32,887 bases of DNA from Paenibacillus piscarius (GCF_022234545.1 NZ_JAIEUI010000038.1:1-32887); one strand, 5' to 3'. Shown: positions 16,097-23,418, counted from the stretch's first letter. Numbers and translations: made by a program. The notes: generated by a model not told the origin, from the letters alone.

Positions 16097-17194
16097 TCAA
16101 TTTTGTGCAGAATATTCATCAATGCTGAAGGTGAGGATCTTATTGAAAACTACATATTCTTTGCGACTACTAAATGGCCCCTTGTTGTTAGTGTGTTTGT
16201 TGATTCCATACTTAGCAGATCCTGTTCCTGTATCGCGGGCATCATACCATTCCAAGAATGCATTTACTTCTTCAATAGAAAGATCAAACTCTTTCTCAAG
16301 TCCTGTTGTTAAAGTTACAGTAAGAATGGCTCGATCTCCTGAAGGCTCCGGTTCAGGTACATTAATCTTCTGTGGCGTTGCAGATGCTTCATTTGAGTTC
16401 GAGCTTTCACTATTATCATTCAATGCAGTAATTACATAATAATAGGTTGTACCGTTAACAACAGCATTGTCTATATAAGATACGTCTGTAACATTGGAAG
16501 CAATTGTAGTGTATGGTCCCCCTGAACTTAATGAACGTTTCACATTATAATTTGTTACATCTGCGACTGGTGACCATGAAAGGTTAACTTTTTTATCACC
16601 AGCTACAGCAGTCAAATTCAAAGGCGCTGCTAAAATCGGAGTATCGACTCCTATTAGTTCCATTTCAGCAACCATAATGATATCAGTATTACCAATACTA
16701 TTTTTCAACAAAATCTTCCAATATCTATAGGCATCAGTGGGCTGCCAAGCAAATTCCTGTATTAAATTATTTCCAAGGGCGGTTCCTGTATATTGATCTG
16801 TCCATACCAAATTATCGTTTGAAGCCTGAACAACAAAATCTTTCATGTCATATCTATAGTTATAAGAAACATCTGCTTTATATCTAAGTTTTGAAATTAC
16901 TTGTTTTTTTCCAAAATCAACCGAAATCCATTTAGAATCATTGGTTGCAGCGGTTTGGAATCCTTCGTTATTTTCATCCCAAACATTATCAAACGCCTTT
17001 TCTGGTCCGAATCTACGAGGGTCTCCATTATAAACTAACGATCCACTTGATGTGAAGGCAGTAATGGGCAATCCATCTGTTAAATCAGTTTCTCCTAAGT
17101 TATCAGCGTGTACATGATTTCCGACCAAGAATGTAGATAGTACGAAACTTACCATTATTACCATGAGAACTAATTTACTTTTCCAACTCTTCAA
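16097..17194 (-). CDS. Secreted protein: F5/8 type C, fibronectin III and a C-terminal domain shared with 18560-19444
   Basis: 365 aa. Residues 1-31 form a signal peptide (LVLMVIMVSFVLSTFLVGNHVHA). Residues about 45-185 resemble a discoidin (F5/8 type C) carbohydrate-binding fold, with KWISVDFGKKQVISKLRY and YRYWKILLKN. Residues about 190-275 are a fibronectin III module (PLNLTAVAGDKKVNLSWSPV, GTTYYYVITALN). The last 75 residues (AILTVTLTTGLEKEFDL, NKHTNNKGPFSSRKEYV) match the end of the secreted protein at 18560. The start is TTG at 17194 with AAGGAG nine bases upstream. Likely a cell-surface or matrix glycan-binding protein. It carries no catalytic domain. Confidence 0.8.
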   Translation of the reverse strand: MKSWKSKLVLMVIMVSFVLSTFLVGNHVHADNLGETDLTDGLPITAFTSSGSLVYNGDPRRFGPEKAFDNVWDENNEGFQTAATNDSKWISVDFGKKQVISKLRYKADVSYNYRYDMKDFVVQASNDNLVWTDQYTGTALGNNLIQEFAWQPTDAYRYWKILLKNSIGNTDIIMVAEMELIGVDTPILAAPLNLTAVAGDKKVNLSWSPVADVTNYNVKRSLSSGGPYTTIASNVTDVSYIDNAVVNGTTYYYVITALNDNSESSNSNEASATPQKINVPEPEPSGDRAILTVTLTTGLEKEFDLSIEEVNAFLEWYDARDTGTGSAKYGINKHTNNKGPFSSRKEYVVFNKILTFSIDEYSAQN

Positions 17195-17350
17195 ATTTGT
17201 TCAGCTCCTTAATATGTATGCGCTAAGCCTACACTAAATAGAGTCGAACAAACAGTCTGTTTCTCAACAGGATTACAGAATACACTTAAGGGTCATTGAG
17301 GTGATTTTTGGAATGATAAAAGGCGAAGGATCTGGTTGGGGAAATTTTCC

Positions 17351-17381
17351 TTGACACATATACATAATGTTCCAATATATT
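17351..17381 (+). promoter_or_regulatory. Candidate promoter for the 17419 gene
   Basis: A consensus TTGACA (17351-17356) is followed by AT-rich sequence with TATATT at 17376-17381 (19-base spacing) or AATATA at 17374 (17-base spacing). It lies in the divergent region between the secreted protein gene and the 17419 gene. Confidence 0.4.
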
Positions 17382-17418
17382 TATATTGATTATGAATTAA
17401 TTGTTAGGGGGAGATAGA

Positions 17419-18288
17419 GTGGAAACGATTCTTGATATTGATCCAGGAGATAGGATTATTATTAAAGTAGGAGATTACAGTGAGATTAAGTCGATAGACT
17501 CAAAAAAACAATCAAATATCGAAAAAATAAAAAAGGCTAGCAAGGCAGCGGGAATCGGGGTTGGAGGGAGATTAGTCGGAAGGGCTGCATTAACTTTAAT
17601 TTCTCCTATTGGAGCAGCTTTATTGGTAAGTGCAACTGATATTATGAGCATTAATAAATTGTTGCAGAGTAAAGGAACTGATGGTTTTTCCTATGTTGAA
17701 GTTCCAATTAATCATGCATCTAGCTTCCTGAAATGGAAGGGAATAATTAGTCCCGAAAAAAATACATTTTACATTAAAAGTCCACACAATGATGCTGTAT
17801 ATATTCCTGCAGCCAAATTCCATACTATATTGTTTGAGGAAAAATATAATGAAGCCATTGCTCTTTTAACTGAACTAAAACCGAAAAGCCTATTAGTTGA
17901 GTGTATGGAAGGGTATTCTAAAGAAATAAAAACTAAAGCTGGTTTCCAAAAAGATGGCATTAATGTAAATGCGGATTTTGAGAAAGATAGTAGAGTTGAG
18001 AGAAAAAATATGTATAGAGGGGAGTACAAAAAACCTGAAACATTAGAACGACACGTTGTCTCGTCTGAATATATATGGTACCAATCAGAAACTTTGTGGC
18101 AGAAAGTTGTGGACGGAGTCATTAGGCATGGTTTGGAACAAGTTGAAATGGATATTATTTATGATAATGATTTTGGAGTAAACGCAGATTTAGAGCTGTC
18201 CTTAGCAAAGGTTGCTGGAGGTAATATTGCTGTTAAATTTGCAAGTTTTAAAAAAACCCGCTGGAAAGTTAAAGCGACATTCTGGTAA
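17419..18288 (+). CDS. Unknown protein with a Gly/Ala-rich hydrophobic segment
   Basis: 289 aa from GTG 17419, which has AGGGGGAGA four bases upstream. An upstream in-frame TTG lacks a ribosome site. Residues about 43-75 are Gly/Ala-rich and hydrophobic (GIGVGGRLVGRAALTL, PIGAALLVSATD), like a membrane-inserting or glycine-zipper segment. There is no signal peptide. The C-terminal 60 residues (VVDGVIRHGLEQVEMDIIY, LELSLAKVAGGNIAVKF) look like beta strands, ending KVKATFW. I recognise no family. It is the only plus-strand gene among three minus-strand secreted genes and is AT-rich, consistent with a separate insertion. Confidence 0.6.
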   Translation: METILDIDPGDRIIIKVGDYSEIKSIDSKKQSNIEKIKKASKAAGIGVGGRLVGRAALTLISPIGAALLVSATDIMSINKLLQSKGTDGFSYVEVPINHASSFLKWKGIISPEKNTFYIKSPHNDAVYIPAAKFHTILFEEKYNEAIALLTELKPKSLLVECMEGYSKEIKTKAGFQKDGINVNADFEKDSRVERKNMYRGEYKKPETLERHVVSSEYIWYQSETLWQKVVDGVIRHGLEQVEMDIIYDNDFGVNADLELSLAKVAGGNIAVKFASFKKTRWKVKATFW

Positions 18289-18346
18289 GTGAACTGGGAT
18301 TACACATTGAAATACATACAAAATTTTGGAGACTGATGCAGACTTC

Positions 18347-18490
18347 ATGATTGAGTCCATGTCACAAATGCGAGTATTTATCTGGTACCATTATATTGAT
18401 TACCCAGAAGGAAAAATCAATGATTATGGCGGAATAGTAGAAGGTTATCATTCAGGTAAGGTTAATAAAGCATGCAACTGTTTTAGATAA
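18347..18490 (+). pseudogene. Short gene fragment after the 17419 gene
   Basis: A 47-aa frame, MIESMSQMRVFIWYHYIDYP followed by EGKINDYGGIVEGYHSG, reads like real protein but has no clear ribosome site. It is open upstream to about 18330 and ends abruptly at 18490. It may be the surviving part of a second gene partnered with 17419. Confidence 0.35.
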
Positions 18491-18522
18491 GATCGATTTG
18501 AATTTAGAGTATACATAAAATA

Positions 18523-18556
18523 ACCCGCCGGGCGTATACCTGACGGGTCTCTTTTT
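18523..18556. terminator. Bidirectional terminator between convergent genes
   Basis: ACCCG (18523-18527) and CGGGT (18544-18548) form the core stem. On the minus strand the pairing extends to CCCGTC/GGCGGG and enters TTATTTTA; on the plus strand it enters CTCTTTTTTG. It separates the 17419 region from the minus-strand gene ending at 18560. Confidence 0.6.
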
Positions 18557-18559
18557 TGT

Positions 18560-19444
18560 TTATTGAGCTGTATACTCACTTACTTCAAAGGTTAGGATCT
18601 TATCATGTATTACGTATTCAGTTCGTTTGCTGAATGGCCCTTTGTTATTGTCGTGCTTGTTAATTCCGAACCGAGCAGATCCGTTCGCTGAGTCGTACCA
18701 AGTGAGGAAAGTATTCACTTCAGAAATAGGCAGATCGTATTCCTTTTCAGCACCAGTTGTAAGCTCGATGGTCAGTAATGCGCGATCACCAGATGACGTA
18801 TCTGGAGTAGGTGTTGGAGATGGCGTAGGAAGTGCAGTCGGTTCAGGTGTTGCGGTAACAGTACGGTACATTTCCATTTCGCCTAATGCAGTGAAGCCTG
18901 ATAAACCATTATTATTTATAATATTTAATCTATACTTTGTATAAGGATTTTCGTTAGTGAAAGAAAATGCTTTTTTTACGTTTGGTTTCCAGTCTGTTAT
19001 ATTCATTTCAGAATTGAGTGTAATCCAGTTTTTTCCGTCCCATGCGTCGAAAGTAAAATCTTTAGGTGATTCACCTTTAAAATCAGCTTGCTCAATCCAA
19101 GGGCGAGACATTAATGCATATTGGTTGACTACAACCGGGCGATCAAATTCATAAGCAACCCATCCTGATGTATTACCTTGGCTAGTAGACCAACCGACAT
19201 CGGTTAAATCTCCATCAAAAAGTCTAAACGGTTGGTGGTGAGCTACTCCATCACCACTAACCCAAACGCTACTAGCAGTTGCATGCCCGGTAGGAGCATC
19301 GTTCGATGTCATGATAGGAATCAAGTTTTTGGGTGCTGAGCTTTCTTCAGCTGATGTCGATAACGGGGTGATTATAGAGGAGAGTATTGCAATGACTAGC
19401 ATGACTGATAAAGATGAAATAATAATCTTAAACGGTTTTGGCAC
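18560..19444 (-). CDS. Secreted F5/8 type C protein with the same C-terminal domain as 16097-17194
   Basis: 294 aa. A signal peptide covers residues 1-32 (IIISSLSVMLVIAILSSI ... TSA). Residues about 45-195 form a discoidin-like domain (VWVSGDGVAHHQPFRLFDGD, SGWVAYEFDRPVVVNQYAL, YTKYRLNIINNNG). A Pro/Thr linker (TPSPTPTPD) follows. The final 75 residues (ALLTIELTTGAEKEYDL, NKHDNNKGPFSKRTEYV) are clearly homologous to the end of the 16097 gene. The start is GTG at 19444 with AAAGGTGG upstream. The two proteins are probably paralogous surface adhesins or glycan binders differing by the fibronectin module. Confidence 0.8.
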   Translation of the reverse strand: MPKPFKIIISSLSVMLVIAILSSIITPLSTSAEESSAPKNLIPIMTSNDAPTGHATASSVWVSGDGVAHHQPFRLFDGDLTDVGWSTSQGNTSGWVAYEFDRPVVVNQYALMSRPWIEQADFKGESPKDFTFDAWDGKNWITLNSEMNITDWKPNVKKAFSFTNENPYTKYRLNIINNNGLSGFTALGEMEMYRTVTATPEPTALPTPSPTPTPDTSSGDRALLTIELTTGAEKEYDLPISEVNTFLTWYDSANGSARFGINKHDNNKGPFSKRTEYVIHDKILTFEVSEYTAQ

Positions 19445-19534
19445 TTTTAAATACCACCTTTATATTTGAATGAAATGTGCGAAGAATTGAACTATGACTA
19501 AACTTTATTTCTTATATTGGAGATTAATAAATTC

Positions 19535-19571
19535 GTGAAAAATAACCCGCCAACCTTAAAAGTCTGACGGG
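19535..19571 (-). terminator. Terminator of the cohesin/dockerin-like gene
   Basis: Read on the minus strand, CCCGTCA (from 19571) pairs with TGGCGGG (to 19546), including one G-U, followed by TTATTTTTC. It lies just after the stop at 19586. Confidence 0.65.
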
Positions 19572-19585
19572 CTTATTTTGTATAA

Positions 19586-20686
19586 TTAAGTATTAGGCAG
19601 ATAATCTGGATTGTTTAGAATTTGATCAACAATAAAGAGCAGGTCATCATCATTCACATATTCATCACCGGCTTGTTGAGCATTATACTTTACCGGATCA
19701 ACATCAGGCGCAAAATACTTGAAGTACCTGGCATCAATCGCAAGGTCTACAAGGGTGTACGTCCCTGACTTGTTCACATCCGTTGCCTCGATGATTACAC
19801 TGTCTTCCAGACAGTTATCTTTCTCCAGGTCATATTCCTCTTCAGTATCAGCAATTCGCGCTTTGGTTGCATCGACAATGGCTGTACCTTTGGCTTTGGC
19901 CTTAAACTTGAGTTTTACAACAACGGTGTCTTCGTTGATGCCGTATTCTTCACCTTGGCTGGCTACAACAAAACGGACAGCGCCGTTTTTATCAACGGGA
20001 TTATTGTATACCTTATAGCCGGTTACCTCTTCAAATCCGAGATATTGCAAGTGCTCTTTGTCGTACTTTACTTCAAAGTCTTCAGCATAAATATTCTTCA
20101 CATTTTTTAGGGATACATCAGCTGTAAATTCTTTGCCTAAACCAACCTTTTCTGGAGCAATGACTACATCAAGAGTCGGTTTTAATGCCGGTGTTGGAGT
20201 AGGGCTTGGTGTTGGTTCAGGTGTTGCTGTTGGTGTAGGTTTAGGTGTAGCGATAGGTGTAGGTGTAGGAGTTGGCGTTGGCGTTGCAGTCGGTACTGGC
20301 GTTGGCATTGTAGTTGTGAAATTAGTTATTTTAACCAATGTACCACTCGTTGGAGCAACGACAGACACACTATCTAAACTAGCACCTTCCAACAGAGTCA
20401 AAGCAATAAACCGAGATGTACCCGGGTATGAATTGGTAAATGTAAGAGGTAAATTATATGATTGTGTCCCATCTCCCACTGTCAAAACATTTTTCATAGC
20501 AGCTGTATACGTAACGATTTTTGTATATTTACCAGAACCAGAAATAACAAAATTATTACTCAGGCTATATTGCGCTCCAAGGTCCACATACACTGTTATA
20601 TCAGCAGGCGCTGTATAAGCAGCAAAAGCTCCCTGCACAGGCAGCGCCGCAAACAGTAAAACGATGATTAATAATAACTTCTTCAA
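19586..20686 (-). CDS. Secreted protein with cohesin-like and dockerin-like modules
   Basis: About 366 aa. I chose TTG at 20686 (MKKLLLIIVLLF) because GAGGTG lies six bases upstream; a GTG three codons earlier overlaps that site. A signal peptide ends near AFA. An N-terminal beta domain is followed by a low-complexity TP linker (about residues 128-170). A cohesin-type module begins LDVVIAPEKVGLGKEFTADV and includes YLGFEEVTGYKVYNN. The C-terminus has two EF-hand-like stretches, DVNKSGTYTLVDLAIDARYF and GDEYVNDDDLLFIVDQIL, as in type I dockerins. Cohesin and dockerin on one chain suggests intramolecular or chain-like assembly on the surface. No enzymes are nearby. Confidence 0.8.
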   Translation of the reverse strand: MKKLLLIIVLLFAALPVQGAFAAYTAPADITVYVDLGAQYSLSNNFVISGSGKYTKIVTYTAAMKNVLTVGDGTQSYNLPLTFTNSYPGTSRFIALTLLEGASLDSVSVVAPTSGTLVKITNFTTTMPTPVPTATPTPTPTPTPIATPKPTPTATPEPTPSPTPTPALKPTLDVVIAPEKVGLGKEFTADVSLKNVKNIYAEDFEVKYDKEHLQYLGFEEVTGYKVYNNPVDKNGAVRFVVASQGEEYGINEDTVVVKLKFKAKAKGTAIVDATKARIADTEEEYDLEKDNCLEDSVIIEATDVNKSGTYTLVDLAIDARYFKYFAPDVDPVKYNAQQAGDEYVNDDDLLFIVDQILNNPDYLPNT

Positions 20687-20913
20687 TAAACACACCTCAC
20701 AATATTTTTTAAATTCTTCATTCAGAAATTTTTCTATGTACTAGTCACCTAACAGTCCTATTTCCCCTTTCGTAGATTAATTTGTATTCAGTTGCCTGGA
20801 CTATCCTAAGGCAATAATTGGGATATGTCTAAACAATAATTCTTATATTTGGGATATATAGATTGAAAACTTTAAATGTACATAATTATGGGAAGATAGG
20901 GATATAATCATGA

Positions 20914-20958
20914 TTGATTAGAGAACATTTGTTTGAGTATAATACAAACAAATGTTCT
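20914..20958 (+). promoter_or_regulatory. Promoter embedded in a 14-bp palindrome with LexA-like boxes
   Basis: AGAACATTTGTTTG (20922-20935) and CAAACAAATGTTCT (20945-20958) are perfect inverted arms. Each arm matches the Bacillus LexA/DinR box consensus CGAACRNRYGTTYG at about 12 of 14 positions. TATAAT (20938-20943) lies exactly between the arms, with TTGATT (20914-20919) 18 bases upstream. Repressor bound here would block the promoter. This suggests SOS control of the operon starting at 20983. Confidence 0.65.
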
Positions 20959-20982
20959 TATTTGATTCGGAGGCGATCAGTC

Positions 20983-21180
20983 ATGAAAATGAGCATCGGC
21001 CAAACCATAGAAATGATCTACCTGGACAAAGCGGGCAAGATCACACAACGGAAAATTGAGGTGTGCGGGATGCGGGACGGCCGGATTCGGGCTACCTGTC
21101 TGAGCACCGGTCAGCCCCTTGTGTTCTTGACCGCCAGCATCCTATCGTGGCGTCCGGTACCGGAGCGGCAGCTTGTTTGA
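20983..21180 (+). CDS. 65-aa protein of a predicted SOS operon
   Basis: A 65-aa protein beginning MKMSIGQTIEMIYLDKAGKI and containing RKIEVCGMRDGRIRATCL. The strands look like a small SH3-like or WYL-like beta barrel. GGAGG lies nine bases upstream. It is the first gene behind the LexA-like palindrome and overlaps the next gene by 8 bp. I recall similar small proteins preceding UvrX/DinB-type polymerase genes in Paenibacillus, but no polymerase gene is present here. Confidence 0.6.
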   Translation: MKMSIGQTIEMIYLDKAGKITQRKIEVCGMRDGRIRATCLSTGQPLVFLTASILSWRPVPERQLV

Positions 21181-21400
21181 AGATACCCCACGCAAGCTGC
21201 TGCGGATCATTGTGCAGTTTAAGTATCACTTTAAAAGGATGCCTACGATCCGGGAGCTGGGACGATTAAGCGGGCGGCGACCGGCGGATGTGATCAAAGG
21301 TTTTAAAGTGCTGGCGGCAGAGCATTATATAGTATGGGATGCGGGAAAGCCCATTCAGACAGCGGTAATAGTGGAGGGGGGAACGCCATGTATCATATGA
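21173..21400 (+). CDS. Small helix-turn-helix protein, LexA-N-terminus-like
   Basis: A 75-aa protein from TTG 21173, overlapping the previous gene. The stretch RKLLRIIVQFKYHFKRMPTI followed by RELGRLSGRRPADVIKGF resembles the winged-helix N-terminal domain of LexA, where PxxREIG and a following recognition helix are typical. The protease domain is absent. It could be a DNA-binding modulator of the same operon. Alternative start codons cannot be excluded. Confidence 0.55.
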   Translation: MFEDTPRKLLRIIVQFKYHFKRMPTIRELGRLSGRRPADVIKGFKVLAAEHYIVWDAGKPIQTAVIVEGGTPCII

Positions 21401-21483
21401 TTCAACACCGCAGGGAGGGGCACAGACGGCGCAGCGTGGCGATAATATGGATTACTGGCTATACCATTAGGTGGTTGCTATGA
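21388..21483 (+). CDS. Possible 31-aa coupling ORF
   Basis: An ATG with an unusually strong GGAGGGGGG site opens a 31-codon frame (MYHMIQHRREGHRRRS then hydrophobic residues). Its TGA overlaps the ATG of the next gene (ATGA). The perfect coupling at the end and the strong site suggest translation. However, the sequence may be the scar of a deleted polymerase gene. Confidence 0.35.
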   Translation: MYHMIQHRREGHRRRSVAIIWITGYTIRWLL

Positions 21484-21962
21484 GTGAGTTGGATGGCAAC
21501 GAGCGTTGGAAGACTAAGATGCTCATGACGGAGCACGTTCAGGCGTATGTGAAAGCGGAACAGGTGGCTGGTGGCAGTAATAGGATGCTCACTGCTGAAG
21601 AGCGGAATATGATAAGGGATCTGATCTTGTTACCTCATATAGATACGATGGTCACCAAGAGTCTGCGGGAACTGGAGCACTCCAGCAGCATCCTTAAGCG
21701 GGCTTGCCTGCTAGCCGGTGAGGCCATCCAAAGAAAGGTCATGCAGGATACTCAAAGACTTCAGAAGGAGCTGAAGCAAAGAAACATCCGTTTTGTCCTA
21801 GACGAACAGACCGATTTCGTCATATATCATAAAGTCTTTTGCCGTGGTTACGAGGAGCGGTTTGGACTCACACGGGATGTGATGCGCACTGAGATAAGCT
21901 TACGACTTACCAAGTATACCGCAGAGCTGGGGCGCATAATTAAAAACGGCTTTAGTACATAA
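21480..21962 (+). CDS. 160-aa helical protein, unknown function, last gene of the predicted SOS operon
   Basis: 160 aa starting MSELDGNERWKTKMLMTEH at ATG 21480, with AGGTGG six bases upstream. The three-codon earlier GTG is less likely. It is mainly helical, with LTAEERNMIRDLILLPHIDT and a C-terminal stretch FCRGYEERFGLTRDVMRTEI. I recall similar proteins in Paenibacillus next to small HTH and SOS genes, function unknown. A terminator-like hairpin follows immediately. Confidence 0.6.
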   Translation: MSELDGNERWKTKMLMTEHVQAYVKAEQVAGGSNRMLTAEERNMIRDLILLPHIDTMVTKSLRELEHSSSILKRACLLAGEAIQRKVMQDTQRLQKELKQRNIRFVLDEQTDFVIYHKVFCRGYEERFGLTRDVMRTEISLRLTKYTAELGRIIKNGFST

Positions 21963-21965
21963 TAA

Positions 21966-21990
21966 AACCCCGGATAATTTATTCGGGGTT
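21966..21990. terminator. Hairpin terminator, best fit for the minus strand
   Basis: AACCCCG (21966-21972) and CGGGGTT (21984-21990) form a perfect 7-bp stem. On the minus strand it runs into TTTTATT, directly after the Excalibur remnant. On the plus strand it follows the 21480 gene but has only a poor T tract. Confidence 0.65.
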
Positions 21991-21994
21991 AAAT

Positions 21995-22100
21995 CTATTC
22001 ACACGCATCGCCTTCACCGTCTCGATCAAGTTTTCGAGAGTATTCTGGTTCTCCGGCATATATCGGGGCAGCACCGGCAGCACGAAAAGCTGAATAACTC
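21995..22100 (-). pseudogene. C-terminal remnant of an Excalibur calcium-binding domain protein
   Basis: On the minus strand the frame ending at 21995 encodes FRAAGAAPIYAGEPEYSRKL followed by DRDGEGDACE and a stop. This is the Excalibur domain pattern (RAAGxAPxxxGxPxY, LDRDGDGxACE), usually found at the end of secreted nucleases and surface proteins. The fragment is cut at about 22100, where the copy-2 repeat begins, so the repeat or a linked deletion destroyed the gene. Confidence 0.7.
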
Positions 22101-22106
22101 TACCGG

Positions 22107-22262
22107 AAATTCATCTCAGTGACAGCTACAGATGGCTATTACCGAAATAAAATTTCCACCGATCTTACAGGAATGTATAGCTTAGTGACTTGTATCACGA
22201 AGCAAGTAGAAAACTATGGAAGAATGTATGATGATGTGCAGAATGTTAGACGAACCAAATAA
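22107..22262 (+). pseudogene. Tail of the large pilus-locus protein, copy 2
   Basis: The frame encodes KFISVTATDGYYRNKISTD and ends YDDVQNVRRTK before TAA at 22260. It is homologous to the end of the 11896-13278 gene and to copy 3. No start or upstream coding sequence is present; the join at about 22107 abuts the Excalibur remnant on the other strand. Confidence 0.7.
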
Positions 22263-22275
22263 ACAGTAAACATCT

Positions 22276-22301
22276 AACCCCATCGTTTTCGCTGGGGTTT
22301 T
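22276..22301 (+). terminator. Terminator after the protein tail, copy 2
   Basis: AACCCCA (22276-22282) pairs with TGGGGTT (22293-22299), followed by TTA. It is the counterpart of 13292 and 26965. Confidence 0.6.
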
Positions 22302-22342
22302 ACTTGTGAAGTAACGAGAATTCTCGTATGAAGGAGGAAAAC

Positions 22343-22423
22343 ATGATAACTAACTTATGTACATTGCTGGAGGTGATCGTGATTTGCGGCCTGCATCTGC
22401 TATTTCCGCAACTAGGAGTATAG
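22343..22423 (+). CDS. 26-aa hydrophobic small protein, copy 2
   Basis: The ORF starts MITNLCTLLEVIVICGLH and ends FPQLGV. It keeps length, stop position and ribosome site (AAGGAGG) relative to copy 1, with four substitutions. This is the strongest internal evidence that the small ORF is a real gene. Confidence 0.5.
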   Translation: MITNLCTLLEVIVICGLHLLFPQLGV

Positions 22424-22427
22424 ATTG

Positions 22428-22823
22428 ATGGCCACAGTAAATATGTTGCTGATAGTATCCCTAATTATGCTTTGCTGCTGGTTCAGCTACACGGATATCA
22501 CGGAGCGGCGGATCTCCAATAAGCTAACGTACCCAGCAATTTTATCATTGCTAGTGCTCAGGATAGGATTCAGCCCTGAATACTTATTGGGGCTCGCCCC
22601 AGGCGCATTGTTGTTCCTGATCTTCATGATCAGCCCACGAGCGTTGGGGGCCGGTGATGTGAAGTTGGTGGCGGAACGAGCGGTGGTCACTCTATTGTTG
22701 ATGTGTATTTTTGTTTTTCTGTATTTGGGAGGAAGAAAGTTGCTGTCAGTAGAGACCCAGATCTCTGTGCCATTGGCACCATTTCTGACCGTTAGGTTGA
22801 TATGGGCCGTAGTTACTTTATGA
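22428..22823 (+). CDS. Prepilin peptidase copy 2, with internal in-frame deletion
   Basis: 131 aa from ATG 22428. Both catalytic motifs remain (SYTDITERRISNKL, GAGDVKL). Compared with copy 3, eight residues (LLGLCIGL) are missing right after KLVA, a 24-bp in-frame deletion near 22672. This removes part of a membrane helix next to the second catalytic aspartate, so activity is doubtful. The C-terminus ends VRLIWAVVTL, longer than copy 3. No pilin gene is near. Confidence 0.7.
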   Translation: MATVNMLLIVSLIMLCCWFSYTDITERRISNKLTYPAILSLLVLRIGFSPEYLLGLAPGALLFLIFMISPRALGAGDVKLVAERAVVTLLLMCIFVFLYLGGRKLLSVETQISVPLAPFLTVRLIWAVVTL

Positions 22824-22957
22824 CTACAAATTGTCGATTTACAGATTGTTACAATCATGTTAATGTGAAGCTACACGGATCGGAAGCACCGGCGTGTAGT
22901 CCGAAAGTATCGGCGCGATCGCCCTGTTGGCTTAGGCTGGCAGGACGATTTTTTTGA
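22815..22957 (+). ncRNA. Structured element E2 with terminator
   Basis: After the peptidase stop comes a compact element: hairpin GATTG-TTA-CAATC, stem CTACACG (22871-22877) with CGTGTAG (22893-22899), then CCGAAAGTATCGG (22901-22913, a 4-bp hairpin). It ends in a terminator (ATCGCCCTG with CAGGACGAT and seven T residues, to 22955). It is about 95% identical by eye to E3 at 27525. It may be a 3' UTR, a small RNA or an attenuating leader for the operon at 23161. Confidence 0.55.
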
Positions 22958-23083
22958 TATTAATTAAAAATTTAAGAAATTGAAGGAGCTATTAAAAAAG
23001 TTATTGGCAACTAAGAATTCAATTATTTGAAGATTTAATGTCCTTATCTCGATTCTTATATTAACTTCTACTTCAATTGAAAA

Positions 23084-23113
23084 TTTACATTATTCAAGAT
23101 AAATTTTTAATAT
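23084..23113 (+). promoter_or_regulatory. Candidate promoter of the 23161-26664 operon
   Basis: TTTACA (23084-23089) and TAATAT (23108-23113) are 18 bases apart in a very AT-rich 200-bp stretch without other visible features, about 50 bases before the first gene. Confidence 0.35.
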
Positions 23114-23160
23114 AAAATTTACTATTAATGTTTTTATCTCTCATAGGAGCGTGGGAATAG

Positions 23161-23418
23161 ATGACGATTGCTTTTCTGGTTATCCTCTTACTTATCGTAG
23201 TCGCGATCATGTTTATCCGAAAAAAGACTTCGGTGAAAATTGATAAGGCGTATATGTCGGATGCGGGCAAGTTTCAGATAGAAGGGCACGCGCACAGTTT
23301 TATAATTCAAAAAGATGATCGATTCGAATTCCTTGTCGAGGATGGAATCATTACGGCTTGCAAGGATCGGACGCGCCATAAGGAATTCGTGTACTACGGG
23401 GGAAAAGACAATGATTGA
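23161..23418 (+). CDS. Small membrane-anchored protein, operon gene 1
   Basis: 85 aa. Residues 2-20 (TIAFLVILLLIVVAIMFIR) form one membrane helix with an N-out/C-in or signal-anchor look. The rest is a small soluble beta region (SVKIDKAYMSDAGKFQIEG). The ATG is preceded by TAGGAGCGTGG. It overlaps the next gene by 8 bp. I recognise no family. Position and coupling suggest it anchors or assists the two larger proteins downstream. Confidence 0.6.
   Translation: MTIAFLVILLLIVVAIMFIRKKTSVKIDKAYMSDAGKFQIEGHAHSFIIQKDDRFEFLVEDGIITACKDRTRHKEFVYYGGKDND

Larger units (their letters stand above)
22107..22957 (+). repeat. Copy 2 of the pilus-tail / peptidase direct repeat, including element E2
   Basis: It contains the protein tail, terminator hairpin, 26-aa ORF, damaged peptidase and structured element E2, in the same order as copy 3. 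Copies 2 and 3 stay alike through the whole unit to the E-element terminator, apart from a 24-bp deletion in copy 2 and a 1-bp loss in copy 3. Confidence 0.8.

Noticed and set aside
16025..16439. Plus-strand frames over the end of the secreted protein gene
   Set aside because: They overlap the clearly conserved C-terminal domain encoded on the minus strand and lack ribosome sites.
20133..20618. 161-codon plus-strand frame rich in Gly-Val repeats
   Set aside because: It is the reverse complement of the TP-rich linker of the cohesin/dockerin protein, a low-complexity shadow.
22871..22913. E2/E3 as a known c-di-GMP, hammerhead or other described riboswitch/ribozyme
   Set aside because: The conserved cores I remember for these classes (for example CUGANGA of hammerheads) are not present, so no known class is claimed.
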